Notes: a model not told the origin generated them from the letters alone. A stretch of 53,434 nucleotides of DNA from Pluralibacter gergoviae ATCC 33028 = NBRC 105706 (GCF_001598855.1 NZ_BCZS01000027.1:1-53434), one strand, 5' to 3'. Shown: positions 8,712 to 21,714, counted from the first letter of the stretch. Translations and numbers: made by a program.

Positions 8712-10007
8712 TCAGCCAAACTTTTTAACCAGTGTGGCTACAATCTCAGCCAGAGATTCAATTTGCCCATCACTCAATGCTGAAATAGTAATTCTCAGAC
8801 CTTGTGCTGATTTGTTAACGTTGAATCCTTCCGCAGAGCGAAGCAGCCACCCTTTCTTCATTGCCTCGGTCACTATCTGCTCGCTGCCATTTTTTAGCGG
8901 GATCCAGACATTGAGGCCACCATGCTTGTCGGAGATATTGATACCGTGCCGCTTTAATTCAGCAGTAAATTTCTCTCTACGGCGCCAGTATTCATTTTTA
9001 GCATACTCAATTTTTTCCATGACCTCCGGCGACGATAATCCCCCCTGAACCATATCCTGAAGAATGTGGCTAACCCAGCCAATACCAGGAGACAGGCGCT
9101 GCTGAAGGCGTAATGCTGTCTCAGGATCGCTTGCCATCAGAGCGACTCTGAGATCCGGTCCAAAAAATTTGGATACGGTGCGTACTAATGCCCAGTGGCG
9201 CGCATCTGCGGGAATAATTGAATGATAATCACTACTGGAAAGAAGTGAGAAATGGTCGTCTACCACTATCAGCACCTGTGGATATTTGGCCAGGAGATCG
9301 CGTATCTCTCCAGCACGCTCTTTAGAGAGAGCCCAGCCTGTCGGGTTCTGAGCCCTGGGTGTGATGATGACCGCTTGGGCTCCCCTGGATAAGGCTTTTG
9401 AAAGTAGCGCTGTATTCATACCCTCTTCGTCAACAGGCACACCTACCGCTTTGTAGCCATTCGTTTTAATGGTACTGATGCTGGAAAGAAAACAGGGTTC
9501 CTCAACCACTACGCGATCGCCAGCAATGAGATAGGCTCTAAGAAGACGCTCAACAGCATCCACGGCACCATGAGTGACTGATAGCTCATGCTCTTCAGGG
9601 ACACCATCATCGAGCCATTTTTTTCCGATTTTTCTTAATCCAGAAGAGACACTGGCTTCACCATACAATTTAGGAGTACTGTCGATTGAGCGGGCCAGCA
9701 GTATTGGGTCCGGTAGAAACTCCGGGCCAGGGTTACCGCCAGCAACATCGATTAATGCCATATCCGAGACAAACCCTTCACGGTCTGCATCTCCAGTCAC
9801 TTGATTTATAACGGTTCCATTCCTTCCTCGGGTAGTGGCAATACCCGCTACTACCAGTTTCTGATAAGCGGAAGAAACCGTATTGCGATTAACACCAAGC
9901 ATCTCGGCAAGGTCCCGAATCGGGGGCAAAGAGTCATTGGGCTTGTAGTTACCCTTCCTTACCTGCTGACGTATGTATTCAAAAATCTCATTGGCTGACT
10001 TCAACAT
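8712..10007 (-). CDS. PtsJ-like MocR regulator (GntR HTH fused to aminotransferase fold)
   Basis: This 431-residue protein has an N-terminal GntR-type winged helix (about residues 1-70: LPPIRDLAEMLGVNRNTVSSAYQKL) fused to a class I aminotransferase-like domain. PLP-site features are visible: PRAQNPTG, the Asp in VVDDHFS and the Schiff-base lysine in VSKFFGPDLR. The N-terminal helix, GNPGPEFLPD and LYGEA segments resemble PtsJ of enterobacteria, a vitamin-B6-responsive regulator. No pdxK or pts gene is adjacent, so the target is unknown. It is divergent from the ecp pilus genes. Its sequence is more AT-rich than the surrounding core, suggesting acquisition with ecp. Confidence 0.85.
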   Translation of the reverse strand: MLKSANEIFEYIRQQVRKGNYKPNDSLPPIRDLAEMLGVNRNTVSSAYQKLVVAGIATTRGRNGTVINQVTGDADREGFVSDMALIDVAGGNPGPEFLPDPILLARSIDSTPKLYGEASVSSGLRKIGKKWLDDGVPEEHELSVTHGAVDAVERLLRAYLIAGDRVVVEEPCFLSSISTIKTNGYKAVGVPVDEEGMNTALLSKALSRGAQAVIITPRAQNPTGWALSKERAGEIRDLLAKYPQVLIVVDDHFSLLSSSDYHSIIPADARHWALVRTVSKFFGPDLRVALMASDPETALRLQQRLSPGIGWVSHILQDMVQGGLSSPEVMEKIEYAKNEYWRRREKFTAELKRHGINISDKHGGLNVWIPLKNGSEQIVTEAMKKGWLLRSAEGFNVNKSAQGLRITISALSDGQIESLAEIVATLVKKFG

Positions 10008-10020
10008 TGTATTGACCTAT

Positions 10021-10061
10021 GACAAAAGCGTTGATAGGATCTCTCCCGACAAAGGATAGAG
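10021..10061 (-). promoter_or_regulatory. Direct repeats upstream of the MocR-type gene
   Basis: GACAAAAGCGTTGATAGG (10021-10038) and GACAAAGGATAGAG (10048-10061) share the GACAAA...GATAG half-sites and lie 14-54 bp upstream of the regulator's ATG. MocR proteins commonly bind direct repeats near their own promoters, so this is a candidate autoregulatory operator. Confidence 0.4.
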
Positions 10062-10620
10062 CTTCTTGAACATTGTAACGTATAAGTAGTAGTTAGTTAT
10101 CACTTTAAAAGCGCTCATAACTGTTTGGTCGGAAAGACAGTGATGCCCGGCTAGTACGGCTGGCAATATTATTGAGAAGCATGTGCTTCACTATGAAATG
10201 ACTATCACCAGGAGACTTAAAGATAGGACATAGATCTTAAAGCACAGAGTTACTTTCTCTATTGAGCCGAGAAAATGAATGCCGAGCTATAGAGGGTAAC
10301 AAAACGGTTATGTCTTAAAAGATAATACAAAAATAGTAGAACAATAAATCTCATCACAGCGGATATCATATTATCATAAAAAACGTAACGAACTCACTGT
10401 CATTAATAAATAACGTCAGTGACTATTATAAACAAAACCTTCACTTTCATTATTATATAGAGTGAAGTGCTTATTCATATAAATAATAACTACGTTATAT
10501 TCACTACCATTTCTAACAATGGCAGCAAATAGCGATAGCCATTATTTACATAAAGACCATGATTGTTAATTTACATCAATTTAACAACCATTCCTGGATT
10601 GTTACTTGAAATAAAGAAGG
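10062..10620. other. AT-rich ecp upstream region without a gene
   Basis: This is about 560 bp of strongly AT-rich sequence before ecpA. No coding frame of note is present, and no remnant of ecpR, which precedes ecpA in E. coli, was recognised. Several small dyads occur, for example CTTCACT...AGTGAAG around 10439-10467. The composition is typical of H-NS-silenced pilus promoters, but no promoter can be assigned with confidence. Confidence 0.6.
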
Positions 10621-10677
10621 ATGGCATTTAAAACAAATAGTCATCTCGTTGTTGTTTATTTAAATATGGTAAAAAAA

Positions 10678-11292
10678 ATGAAATTCAAAGTATTAGCAGT
10701 GGCCCTAGTAGCAGCTTTTGGAATTAACGCAGCACATGCAGAAGGCGAAGATGGCGGTGGAAACACGCCAGGTAGCGTAACGGCGCAGGCCGTAGCAACC
10801 TGGTCGGCCACGGCAAAAAAAGATACTACCAGCAAGCTGGTTGTTACGCCGCTGGGCAGCCTGAGCTTCCAGTACGCTGAAGGCGTTAAGGGCTTCAACA
10901 CTCAGAAAGGTCTTTTTGACGTCGCTATCGAAGGCGACACTACCGCACAGTCTTTTAAACTGACCTCTAAGCTGGTTAGCAATACTTTGACGCAGCTGGA
11001 TAACTCCGGTTCAACCCTGAGCGTCGGCGTTGACTACAACGGAACTGAAGTCAACAAAGATGGCGATACCCCGATGATTGATACCGCTGCGGGCGTTCTG
11101 GGTGGCAATCTGAGCGCGCTGTCTAACGGCTACAACCAGGCTGGACGTACAACTGCGCAGGACGGCTTCACTTTCTCCATCATCAGCGCGACCACTGACG
11201 GTACTACCGCCGCCACTGACTTCAGCACTCTGCCGGAAGGTATCTGGAGCGGTGACGTTAGCGTTCAGTTCGACGCAACCTGGACCAGCTGA
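10678..11292 (+). CDS. ecpA: Common pilus major subunit EcpA
   Basis: This is the major pilin of the ECP/Mat pilus, exported by Sec and polymerised at the surface through the alternate chaperone-usher pathway. From [21 protein letters not shown] to the C-terminal [10 protein letters not shown] it is nearly identical to E. coli EcpA. The signal peptide is [21 protein letters not shown]. Upstream in-frame ATGs exist at 10666 and 10621; none has a well-spaced ribosome site, and the chosen start gives the canonical signal. Between signal and conserved core lies a Gly/acid-rich stretch ([12 protein letters not shown]) where E. coli has only about two residues. Confidence 0.95.
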   Translation: MKFKVLAVALVAAFGINAAHAEGEDGGGNTPGSVTAQAVATWSATAKKDTTSKLVVTPLGSLSFQYAEGVKGFNTQKGLFDVAIEGDTTAQSFKLTSKLVSNTLTQLDNSGSTLSVGVDYNGTEVNKDGDTPMIDTAAGVLGGNLSALSNGYNQAGRTTAQDGFTFSIISATTDGTTAATDFSTLPEGIWSGDVSVQFDATWTS

Positions 11293-11305
11293 TTTCTGCC
11301 ATACC

Positions 11306-11337
11306 AAAGCAGGGATTTATTCCCTGCTTTTTCTTAA
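11306..11337 (+). terminator. Attenuator-like hairpin between ecpA and ecpB
   Basis: A perfect 10-bp stem (11306-11315 with 11321-11330) and 5-base loop is followed by a T-rich run. It lies inside the operon, 14 bp after the ecpA stop. It would give partial termination and leave more pilin than chaperone/usher message. Confidence 0.8.
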
Positions 11338-11351
11338 GCAAGTGAATACCT

Positions 11352-12029
11352 ATGAAAAAGTATATCCTGGCCACCAGCATGTTATTTTTTACCACCACTT
11401 CAGCATTAGCGCTGGATGTGGGGGATATCTCTTCGTTTATGAATAGCGATAGCAATGTTTTAAGCAAAGAGATAAAAAACACAACTGACAGCGGACGTTT
11501 AATTAACATTCACCTAGAGCGATTATCATCTCCGCTGGAGAATGGACACGTTATTCCTATGGACAGGAAGGATGAGGTTTTATTTACTCCGGGTAGTCTT
11601 TTAATGCCGGCAAAAGCCAGCGACGTCGTCCGCTTTTTCTACAAGGGGCCGGAGGATGATAAAGAGCGTTATTATCGTATTGTCTGGTTCGATCAGGCAT
11701 TAAGCGATGCCGATAAGAACAGTTCAAAACGTAGTGCCGTGGCCACAGAGTCTGCTCGCATTGGCACTATTCTGGTTATCGCCCCGCGTAAGGTGAATTT
11801 CAGTTACAAATACAACAGCGGCACTCTTATTAATACTGGTAATGCCACTATGCATATTCTGGCATACGGCCCGTGCCTCAAACCTTCAGAAGATAAAGAA
11901 GGTAAAGGCTGTAAAGAAAACTATTATCTGATGCCGGGTAAATCGCGACATTTCACTCACGTCAACACCAACGATCAAAAAGGTCGGGTAGCCCTCTGGC
12001 AGGGTGAGCAATTCGTACCCGTAAAATAG
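11352..12029 (+). CDS. ecpB: ECP pilus periplasmic chaperone EcpB
   Basis: This 225-residue homologue of E. coli EcpB starts with a signal peptide ending near SALA (about 19), followed by [14 protein letters not shown]. It has the two immunoglobulin-like domains of pilus chaperones, with [21 protein letters not shown] as the conserved strand region. It stabilises EcpA/EcpD in the periplasm and passes them to the usher EcpC. It lies between the post-ecpA hairpin and ecpC. Confidence 0.93.
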   Translation: MKKYILATSMLFFTTTSALALDVGDISSFMNSDSNVLSKEIKNTTDSGRLINIHLERLSSPLENGHVIPMDRKDEVLFTPGSLLMPAKASDVVRFFYKGPEDDKERYYRIVWFDQALSDADKNSSKRSAVATESARIGTILVIAPRKVNFSYKYNSGTLINTGNATMHILAYGPCLKPSEDKEGKGCKENYYLMPGKSRHFTHVNTNDQKGRVALWQGEQFVPVK

Positions 12030-12054
12030 ATTCTCGTATACACGGAATTATTGT

Positions 12055-14568
12055 ATGTCGATTGAGCTGAAGTCGCTCCTTACCTCTGGTGCGCTCTGTG
12101 TATTTTTACCTCTTAGCGTCTCAGCCGCCCCGGGACAAATCCAGCAAATTGGCGGTGTAATCATTCCTCAGGCATTTAGTCAGGCTCTGCAGGACGGGAT
12201 GAGTATACCGCTGTATATCCACCTGGAAGGAAGCTCAGATATCAAAGACGATCAGAGGCTTGGAGAGGCGTTTATCTGGCTTGATAATGGCGTCCTGCGG
12301 ATCCGCAAAATTCAGCTTGAAGAAAACGACAGCAATACTACCGTCAGTGAAGAGACCCGTAAAACGCTTTTAAGTATGTCAAACAGCTCGTTCGATGACA
12401 AACTACGCGTGGATCTTTCCCCAAATGCCCACCTGGAACTCAGCCTTCGACAGCTGCTGCTGCAGCTTGTTGTTAGCCGGGAGGCTCTGGGAACCGTGCT
12501 GCGCGAACGAAGTGCTGATATTGGCCAGTCAAGCGTCGATAAGATAAGCAGTACCCTGAACTATGATTTGGGTATCTACAACAACCAGATGCGCAACGCG
12601 GGCAGCAACACCTCAAGCTATCTTTCATTAAATAGCATCAGCGCCCTGCGCGAGCACCACATTGAGCTGAACGGTTCCCTGTACGGGATGGGCAGCGGCG
12701 ATCAGCAAAAAGAATTGTATAAGGCGATGTATGAGCGTGACTTCGCCGGACATCGTTTTGCCGGGGGTATGCTCGATACGTGGAACCTGCAGTCCCTCGG
12801 TCCGATGACCGCACTCTCTGCGGGTAAGATTTACGGTGCATCCTGGGGTAACCAGGCCAGCTCAACGGTGTTCGATAATACGCAATCCGCCACGCCCGTA
12901 GTGGCCTTTCTGCCTTCTGCGGGCGAAGTTCATATCAAGCGCGACGGGCGTCTGGTCAGCGTGCAAAACTTCACCATGGGTAACCACGAGGTGGATACCC
13001 GCGGGCTGCCTTACGGTATTTACGATGTCGACGTCGAGGTCGTGGTCAACGGCAAAGTCGTCACCAAGCGCACCCAGCGGGTCAATAAGCTCTTTACCCG
13101 CGGCCGCGGAGCCGGTGCGCCGCTGGCCTGGCAGTTCTGGGGCGGTAATTTCCACATGGACCGCTGGTCGGAAAGCGGCAAAAAAACGCTGCCGGCAAAA
13201 GATAGCTGGCTGCTCGGTGCTTCCGCCTCAGGTTCGGTTAACGTTCTTACCTGGGCCGCAACCGGCTACAGCTTTGATAATACGATGGTCGGTGAAACCC
13301 GCCTGACGATGCCGGTTACCAGCGCCCTCAACGTTAACCTCCAGACGATGCTGGCCAGCGACGGCTCCCGGGGCGAGATCGGCAGCATCAGCGCGAGTCT
13401 GCCCGGCGGCTTTAGCTCTATCTGGCTGAACCAGGAAAAAGTCAGCACCGGGGATCGCATTCGCCGCAGCGACTCGGATAACCGCGCAATCGGCGGTACG
13501 CTGAATTTAAGCCCTCTGTGGTCGCGGCTGGGGACCTTTAGCGTCAGCTATAATGACGATCGTGAATATGACAGCCGCTATTACACCGCCGACTACTACC
13601 AGTCTGTGTACAGCGGTTCCCACGGCTCGCTCGGGCTGCGCCTGGGGCTTCAGCGCAACAACTACAACGGCAGCACTTCGGGTACCGAAAAATATATTGC
13701 GCTGGATCTCTCTCTGCCTATGGGCAACTGGTTCAGCGCCGGCGTTACCCATCAGAACGGCTACTCCATGCTCAACCTGTCGGCGCGCAAACAGTTTGCC
13801 GAAGACAGCGCGATCCGCACCATTGGCGCGAACGTGTCCCGATCGCTCTCCGGCAACACCGGCGGAGATAGGACCATGAGCGGCGGCGGCTACGCACAGT
13901 TTGAGACGCGCTATACCAGCGGGACCTTCAACGTGAACAGCAGCACCGACGGCTACGTGAATACCAACCTGACGGCGCACCGTACCGTCGGCTGGCAGGG
14001 CAAAAATATCGCCGCCAGCGGCCGCACCGACGGTAATGCCGGGGTGATCTTTAATACTGGCCTGGAGAATGACGGCAAGCTGAGCGCCAAGATTAATGGC
14101 CGGGTGATGCAGCTGAGCGGTAAGCGCAACTATCTGCCGCTGCCGTCATACTCGAAATATGACGTAGAGCTGGAAAACAGCAAAAACTCAATGGACAGCT
14201 ACGATATCGTCAGCGGGCGCAAAACCCACCTGACGCTCTATCCGGGCAACGTTGCCGTGATCGAGCCGGAGGTGAAGCAGATGGTGACCGTATCCGGGCG
14301 TATTCATGCCGAGGATGGCTCGCTGCTGTCCAACGCACATATTAATAACCACATTGGTCGCACCCGTACGGATAGCAATGGTGAGTTCGTTATGGATATC
14401 GATAAGAAGCATCCGACCATTGACTTTAACTACGGTAAAAATCAGAGCTGCGAAGTCGATCTGGAGTTGAGTAAGGCTCGCGGCGCTGTCTGGGTAGGCG
14501 ACGTGATCTGCAGCGGACTGAAAGACTACGCCAGCGTACAATCAGCAGGAGAAGGTAATGAAAGCTAA
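12055..14568 (+). CDS. ecpC: ECP pilus outer membrane usher EcpC
   Basis: This 837-residue outer membrane usher is close to the 841 residues of E. coli EcpC. The signal peptide ends around SVSA (about 25). A large beta-barrel region follows, with aromatic/Gly alternating strands (about 230-690), a plug-like insert around 300-345, and C-terminal domains including the carboxypeptidase-regulatory-like segment [19 protein letters not shown] (about 745-765). It secretes and assembles EcpA with EcpD at the tip. Its stop overlaps the ecpD start by 11 bp. It is more GC-rich than ecpB and ecpD. Confidence 0.94.
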   Translation: MSIELKSLLTSGALCVFLPLSVSAAPGQIQQIGGVIIPQAFSQALQDGMSIPLYIHLEGSSDIKDDQRLGEAFIWLDNGVLRIRKIQLEENDSNTTVSEETRKTLLSMSNSSFDDKLRVDLSPNAHLELSLRQLLLQLVVSREALGTVLRERSADIGQSSVDKISSTLNYDLGIYNNQMRNAGSNTSSYLSLNSISALREHHIELNGSLYGMGSGDQQKELYKAMYERDFAGHRFAGGMLDTWNLQSLGPMTALSAGKIYGASWGNQASSTVFDNTQSATPVVAFLPSAGEVHIKRDGRLVSVQNFTMGNHEVDTRGLPYGIYDVDVEVVVNGKVVTKRTQRVNKLFTRGRGAGAPLAWQFWGGNFHMDRWSESGKKTLPAKDSWLLGASASGSVNVLTWAATGYSFDNTMVGETRLTMPVTSALNVNLQTMLASDGSRGEIGSISASLPGGFSSIWLNQEKVSTGDRIRRSDSDNRAIGGTLNLSPLWSRLGTFSVSYNDDREYDSRYYTADYYQSVYSGSHGSLGLRLGLQRNNYNGSTSGTEKYIALDLSLPMGNWFSAGVTHQNGYSMLNLSARKQFAEDSAIRTIGANVSRSLSGNTGGDRTMSGGGYAQFETRYTSGTFNVNSSTDGYVNTNLTAHRTVGWQGKNIAASGRTDGNAGVIFNTGLENDGKLSAKINGRVMQLSGKRNYLPLPSYSKYDVELENSKNSMDSYDIVSGRKTHLTLYPGNVAVIEPEVKQMVTVSGRIHAEDGSLLSNAHINNHIGRTRTDSNGEFVMDIDKKHPTIDFNYGKNQSCEVDLELSKARGAVWVGDVICSGLKDYASVQSAGEGNES

Positions 14569-16201
14569 GTGGCTGGGATCTTTGATCCTATTAAGCCTTT
14601 TGATGTTTAATAGCTATGCTCATGCCCAACTAAATAAAAAAGTTGATGGTGATGCAACGCCAGTAAAATTTGTTTTTGTCGAAAATGATAATGATGATAA
14701 CTATTTCGTTACGCCTGGTGGTGTATTAGACCCACGAATGACAGGAGCCAGTGACTGGACCGGTTTGAAAGCAGATGGTACAGGTTTTAATTATCAACAA
14801 AGCCTTGGATATATCAATGATGGTTTTAACAGGCCACTTACTGCAAATAATAAATTTGATATGTGGATTGAAAACTCCCCAGCATCAAATCCTTTATTAG
14901 GTTTACGTTGTATAAACTGGTATAAAGGTTGCGATATGGCAACCAGCCTGATTCAACCAAAAGCTACTGATAATAATGGATTTTATGGCGTTACCGTACC
15001 CTCCGGCGGAGCAATGTGGATGCACGGAATGATATCGGGATCGCTTTATCAATACCTTCAACAAATCCCTGTTGGCGGTAGCTTCAGCATGATTATAAAC
15101 ACCTGTCAGACCTCTGCTGATTAAGATGCCAGCAGCGGGGCTCGCTGTATAGACCAGGCCTCCGGCGAGTGGCATGCGCGCCGGGTTACGCATACAAAAG
15201 GCGCCCATCTCAAGCTATTAAACACGGGTGCCCTATCCGATATCTATGTCAATAGCGATGGCGTTCCGACGCTTGGCGAAGGTAATATTGATTGTAAAAT
15301 TCAAACCATCAATGGCCTCAATGGCGTTAGCTGTAAAATGATCAGCTATAATTTACAAGTCAATGGCTTGAGCAACTCATCAATTCATATTTTCCCTTCA
15401 ATTAACAATAGTAATCTTGCATCAAAGATCTCTTCTGGTGATATGCAATTCAGCCTTGATGGCAACTCATGGAAAAAGGTTAACGGTATATCACAATATT
15501 ATACCTTTAACGAAATGAAGAGTAGCAGTGCTGTTTACCTTTTCTTCTCAAGCAATTTCTTTAAACAGCTGGTAGGGCTCGGTTTAAGTGATATAAACAC
15601 CAAGAACCTGTTCAACTTCCGATTTCAGAACACTACCTCGCCAGAATCAGGTTGGTACGAGTTTTCTACCTCAAGCTCTATTGATATAAAACCACGAGAC
15701 TTCAGCGTCAGCATCATTTCCGATGAGTATACTAGCAATCCCCACCATGAAGGTAATGTTGGCGAGGGTAATCCATCACTGGATTTCGGCTATATTGTGA
15801 CTACCAGCGGTAAAACGAAAGCAGATGAGGTTCTCGTTAAGGTCACCGGCCCGGCGAAGGACATCGGCGGGCGCTCATACTGTATTTTCAGCTCGCCAGA
15901 CAATAAAGAGAAAGTCCCCTTTCCGGCCACCCTCTCCTTCTTTACGATGAGCGGTGATAGTAAAAGCTACGACACGGGCTGCGACGATAAATGGCACGAC
16001 ATGACAGATGCCATGTGGACCAGCTCCCCCTGGAACGACAGCTCCGGCGCGAAGGGTGAATTCGACAAGGCCAACGTCAAGTTTTCGATCCAGATGGATG
16101 ATAAGATCTCGCAGAAAACCGTGGAAAATAATGAATGGTTTGGTGAAGTCAGCGCTTCAGGAGAGATTCATGTTAAGGCAACGTGGCGTCATATTAACTA
16201 A
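14558..16201 (+). pseudogene. ecpD: ECP tip adhesin EcpD interrupted by one in-frame TAA
   Basis: Read through in a single frame, this region encodes 547 codons, the length of E. coli EcpD, and is homologous throughout. The C-terminal half retains NGLSNSSIHIFP, FNFRFQNTTSPESGWYEFST and [10 protein letters not shown]. Codon 189 (15122-15124) is TAA where E. coli has Tyr (context CQTSxx-Y-DxSSGARC). No frameshift is needed and nothing else is damaged. As written, only a 188-residue N-terminal piece with a signal peptide (to about AHA, residue 23) would be made. The start has a strong AGGAG site inside the ecpC end. Possible explanations are a recent nonsense mutation, a sequencing error, or suppression. 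The first two thirds are AT-rich. Confidence 0.9.
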
Positions 16202-16874
16202 AGCCCGGCAGGCGCTGCTGTGCCTGCTTATCCTCGCGGCGCCCCCGGCGGCGCTGGCGATTTCGGTCGGTAATCTGACCTTTTCCATGTCGCCCGATGA
16301 CAGCTTCGTCGCCAAGCGGGTGCTGAATAATAACCAGAGCGCACGGCTGTACGAAGTCTCGGTGGTCGGTATCGACAGCCCCAGCGAGAAAGAGATCCAG
16401 ACCCGGCCCGCCGACGGTGAGCTGCTGTTCTCTCCTAAGCAGATGACGCTTCAGCCTGGCCTTGGCGAGTATTTCAAGTTCTACTATAACGGCCCTAAGG
16501 ATGACCGCGAGCGCTACTATCGCGTCTCCTTCCGGGAAGTGCCTACCAGCAATCACGTGATGCGCAATTCGGCAAATTCGCAGATCAGCATCGATCCCGT
16601 GGTGATTATCGATACCATCCTGGTGGTTCGTCCTCGCCATATCGATTTTAAATGGACCTACGATCGCGCCACCGGAACCGTCAGGAATACCGGCAACACC
16701 TGGTTTAAGCTGCTGATTAAGCCCGGCTGCAGCACCACGGAAGAAGAGGGTGACGCGCGCTATTTACGTGCCGGGGATGTCGTTCAAAACCAGGGGCTGC
16801 GGGAGGCGGGAAACCACTATATCGTTTTTAACGACAAGTTTATTAAGATCTCAGACGACTGCCAGCGCGATTAA
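16170..16874 (+). CDS. ecpE: Second ECP pilus chaperone EcpE
   Basis: This 234-residue homologue of E. coli EcpE is a second periplasmic chaperone of the pilus. The start [12 protein letters not shown] overlaps the last 32 bases of ecpD in another frame and is preceded by CAGGAGAG. The signal peptide ends near ALA (about 29), followed by [37 protein letters not shown] is the conserved chaperone strand segment shared with EcpB, and [15 protein letters not shown] follows. It is the last ecp gene, convergent with phoU. Confidence 0.93.
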   Translation: MLRQRGVILTKARQALLCLLILAAPPAALAISVGNLTFSMSPDDSFVAKRVLNNNQSARLYEVSVVGIDSPSEKEIQTRPADGELLFSPKQMTLQPGLGEYFKFYYNGPKDDRERYYRVSFREVPTSNHVMRNSANSQISIDPVVIIDTILVVRPRHIDFKWTYDRATGTVRNTGNTWFKLLIKPGCSTTEEEGDARYLRAGDVVQNQGLREAGNHYIVFNDKFIKISDDCQRD

Positions 16875-16886
16875 GCGCCCACGCAC

Positions 16887-16908
16887 CTGCCGCAGTGAAC
16901 CGCGGCAG
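16887..16908. terminator. Hairpin between ecpE and phoU
   Basis: CTGCCGC (16887-16893) pairs with GCGGCAG (16902-16908), with an 8-base loop. There is no convincing T-run on either side, so termination strength is doubtful. Confidence 0.4.
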
Positions 16909-16920
16909 ATGCGCTGACAT

Positions 16921-17646
16921 TTACTCCTTCGGATCTTTTCCCGCCAGCAGTTTGTCCAGCTCGTCGCCGCCGACGTGGCGGAAATCCTGCCCCTTCACGA
17001 AGTAAAAAATGTACTCGCAGATATTCTGGCAGCGGTCGCCGATGCGCTCGATAGAGCGGGCGCAGAACAGCGCGGTCAGCACGCTGGGGATCGTACGGCT
17101 ATCCTCCATCATATAGGTCATCAGCTGGCGGACAATGCCCTCATACTCCTGATCGACCTTCTTATCCTCACGGTAGATGCGTATCGCCTCGTTAAGATCC
17201 ATGCGCGCAAAGGCGTCCAGCACGTCGTGCAGCATCTGCACGGTGTGGCGGCCCAGGGACTCGAGGCTGACCAGCAGCGGCTGGTGCTGCTTAGAGAACT
17301 TCTCCAGCGCGGTGCGGCAAATTTTATCCGCCACGTCGCCGATGCGCTCCAGTTCGGCGATGGTTTTAATGATCGCCATTACCAGCCGCAGATCGCTGGC
17401 GGTAGGCTGACGCTTGGCGATGATGCGCACGCAGGCTTCATCGATCGCCACCTCCATCATGTTGACCTGCTGGTCGCCATCAATCACCCGCTTCGCCAGC
17501 TCGCTATCCTGGTTGTGCATGGCGGTAATGGCGTCCGACAGCTGCTTCTCCACCAGCCCGCCCATGGTCATCACCTGGGTGCGGATATGCTCCAGCTCGG
17601 CGTTGAACTGACCGGAAATGTGCTTGTTGAGGTTCAGATTATCCAT
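16921..17646 (-). CDS. phoU: Phosphate signalling regulator PhoU
   Basis: This 241-residue all-helical cytoplasmic protein, nearly identical to E. coli PhoU ([22 protein letters not shown]), has two three-helix bundles with the metal-binding repeats [10 protein letters not shown] and [14 protein letters not shown] (about 94 and 196). It connects the Pst transporter to the PhoR kinase, keeping the Pho regulon off in high phosphate. It is the last gene of pstSCAB-phoU, 12 bp after pstB. Confidence 0.96.
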   Translation of the reverse strand: MDNLNLNKHISGQFNAELEHIRTQVMTMGGLVEKQLSDAITAMHNQDSELAKRVIDGDQQVNMMEVAIDEACVRIIAKRQPTASDLRLVMAIIKTIAELERIGDVADKICRTALEKFSKQHQPLLVSLESLGRHTVQMLHDVLDAFARMDLNEAIRIYREDKKVDQEYEGIVRQLMTYMMEDSRTIPSVLTALFCARSIERIGDRCQNICEYIFYFVKGQDFRHVGGDELDKLLAGKDPKE

Positions 17647-17658
17647 GTTGTCTCCCGA

Positions 17659-18444
<786 letters not shown>

Positions 18445-18477
18445 TTATCCGGCGCCGCGTCTGCCGCGCCGTAAAAA

Positions 18478-20330
<1,853 letters not shown>

Positions 20331-20358
20331 TTACTCTTCGTTAACGTTATCTTGCGTG

Positions 20359-20386
20359 TTTCCCCTCCCCCAGATGGGAGAGGGAA
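20359..20386. repeat. REP-like hairpin between pstS and pstC
   Basis: A C-rich tract (CCCCTCCCCC) and a matching GGGAGAGGG arm with a 5-base loop form an imperfect stem. It resembles the enterobacterial intergenic elements also found here at 25451 and 45039. It probably stabilises the upstream pstS message or attenuates read-through. Confidence 0.6.
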
Positions 20387-20395
20387 AAGCGAGGC

Positions 20396-21436
20396 TTAAT
20401 ATAAAGCTTTACCGCTGCTGTCTTTCACGCTGGTTTTCCAGGCGGCGCGCACCTGCTCAACCACACTCTCCGGCAGGGTAGCGTAGTCCAGCGCATTCGC
20501 TTCTTTGGCGCCGTTCTTGTAGGCCCAGTCAAAGAATTTCAGCACTTCGGTACCCTGCTGGGGACGCTTCTGATCTTTGTGCACCAGGATAAAGGTGGTG
20601 GAGGTAATCGGCCAGGCATCATCACCCTTCTGATTGGTCAGGTCCTGGGCGAAGGATTTGCTCCAGTCGGCGCCTTTTGCCGCGTTGGCGAAGCTCTCTT
20701 CCGTCGGGCTGACCGGCTTACCGTCGGCTGAAACCAGTTTGGTGTAGGTCAGGTTGTTCTGCTTAGCGTAGGCATACTCAACGTAGCCGATGGAGCCCGG
20801 CAGGCGCTGAACAAAGGCGGCTACGCCGTCGTTGCCTTTACCGCCAAGGCCGGTCGGCCAGTTGACGGTAGTGCCGGAGCCGATTTTCGATTTCCACTCA
20901 TCGTTCACTTTCGCCAGATAGCTGGTAAAGACAAACGAGGTGCCGGAGCCGTCGGCGCGGCGCACCACGGCGATATTCTGCGACGGCAGCTTTTTGCCCG
21001 GGTTAAGCTTAGCAATCGCCTCATCGTCCCATTTTTTGATTTTGCCCAGATAGATATCGCCCAGGGTCTTGCCGTCCAGCACCAGATCGCCGGACTTGAA
21101 TCCCGGCAGGTTAACCGCCAGCACCACGCCGCCAATCACGGTCGGGAACTGAAACAGGCCTTCCTGATTCAGTTTTTCGTCGGAGAGCGGAGCGTCAGAG
21201 GCGCCGAAATCAACGGTGTTAGCCGTAATCTGCTTTACGCCGCCGGAGGAGCCGATACCCTGGTAGTTGACCTTATTGCCGGTCTCTTTCTGGTAGGTAT
21301 CCGCCCATTTGGCATACACCGGCGCGGGAAAGGTTGCGCCCGCGCCCGTCAGGCTTGCTGCCGCCAGGGCAGAGAAAGCGCTCATGGATAAGGTCGCGGC
21401 GACAACCGTTGCGACAGTGGTACGCATAGCTTTCAT
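20396..21436 (-). CDS. pstS: Periplasmic phosphate-binding protein PstS
   Basis: This 346-residue protein equals the E. coli length when started at [12 protein letters not shown], preceded by CAGGAGACACT. The signal peptide ends near SALAAA (about 25), and mature [18 protein letters not shown] is the family start. Phosphate-binding elements such as [19 protein letters not shown], the acidic [10 protein letters not shown] and RADGSGTSF are intact. It binds phosphate for PstCAB and is the first gene of the operon, under two Pho boxes. Confidence 0.97.
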   Translation of the reverse strand: MKAMRTTVATVVAATLSMSAFSALAAASLTGAGATFPAPVYAKWADTYQKETGNKVNYQGIGSSGGVKQITANTVDFGASDAPLSDEKLNQEGLFQFPTVIGGVVLAVNLPGFKSGDLVLDGKTLGDIYLGKIKKWDDEAIAKLNPGKKLPSQNIAVVRRADGSGTSFVFTSYLAKVNDEWKSKIGSGTTVNWPTGLGGKGNDGVAAFVQRLPGSIGYVEYAYAKQNNLTYTKLVSADGKPVSPTEESFANAAKGADWSKSFAQDLTNQKGDDAWPITSTTFILVHKDQKRPQQGTEVLKFFDWAYKNGAKEANALDYATLPESVVEQVRAAWKTSVKDSSGKALY

Positions 21437-21492
21437 AGTGTCTCCTGCAGGATTCCGTAAATCGTTGTTTGATTTGCCACGTTGAGCAAAAT

Positions 21493-21543
21493 AGGACAAC
21501 TGGATGACAGTTATATGCAGGAAATGTGACGGTTTAATGACAG
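21493..21543 (-). promoter_or_regulatory. Two Pho boxes upstream of pstS
   Basis: On the minus strand, CTGTCATTAAACCGTCAC (21526-21543) and CTGTCATCCAGTTGTCCT (21493-21510) each contain the two 7-bp CTGTCAT-like repeats of a PhoB site, in the same arrangement as the E. coli pstS promoter. They replace the -35 element. Confidence 0.9.
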
Positions 21544-21695
21544 TACATATACGCTAAGATGTCTCCCGCCAGTCATACCGTTCCCCGCCCGGGCGGGAGC
21601 CGGCATTATCTACGTTTCAGCCCGCTGAAATTTCCGGATCTTTACAAAGGAAGCGCGCGTTAACGCGGTGATGACGGACTCAAATAACACCAAAA

Positions 21696-21714
21696 CGTAT
21701 TGATTCTCATTTTC
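21696..21714 (+). promoter_or_regulatory. Fur box upstream of the YncE-like gene
   Basis: The reverse complement GAAAATGAGAATCAATACG matches 14 of 19 consensus Fur positions by hand alignment. It lies about 110 bp before the YncE-like start, suggesting iron repression. E. coli yncE itself is iron-responsive. Confidence 0.7.

Noticed and set aside
15338-16201. Independent 287-codon gene after the short ecpD piece
   Set aside because: It is in the same frame as the upstream piece, and the intervening codons are homologous to EcpD, so it is the distal part of one interrupted gene.
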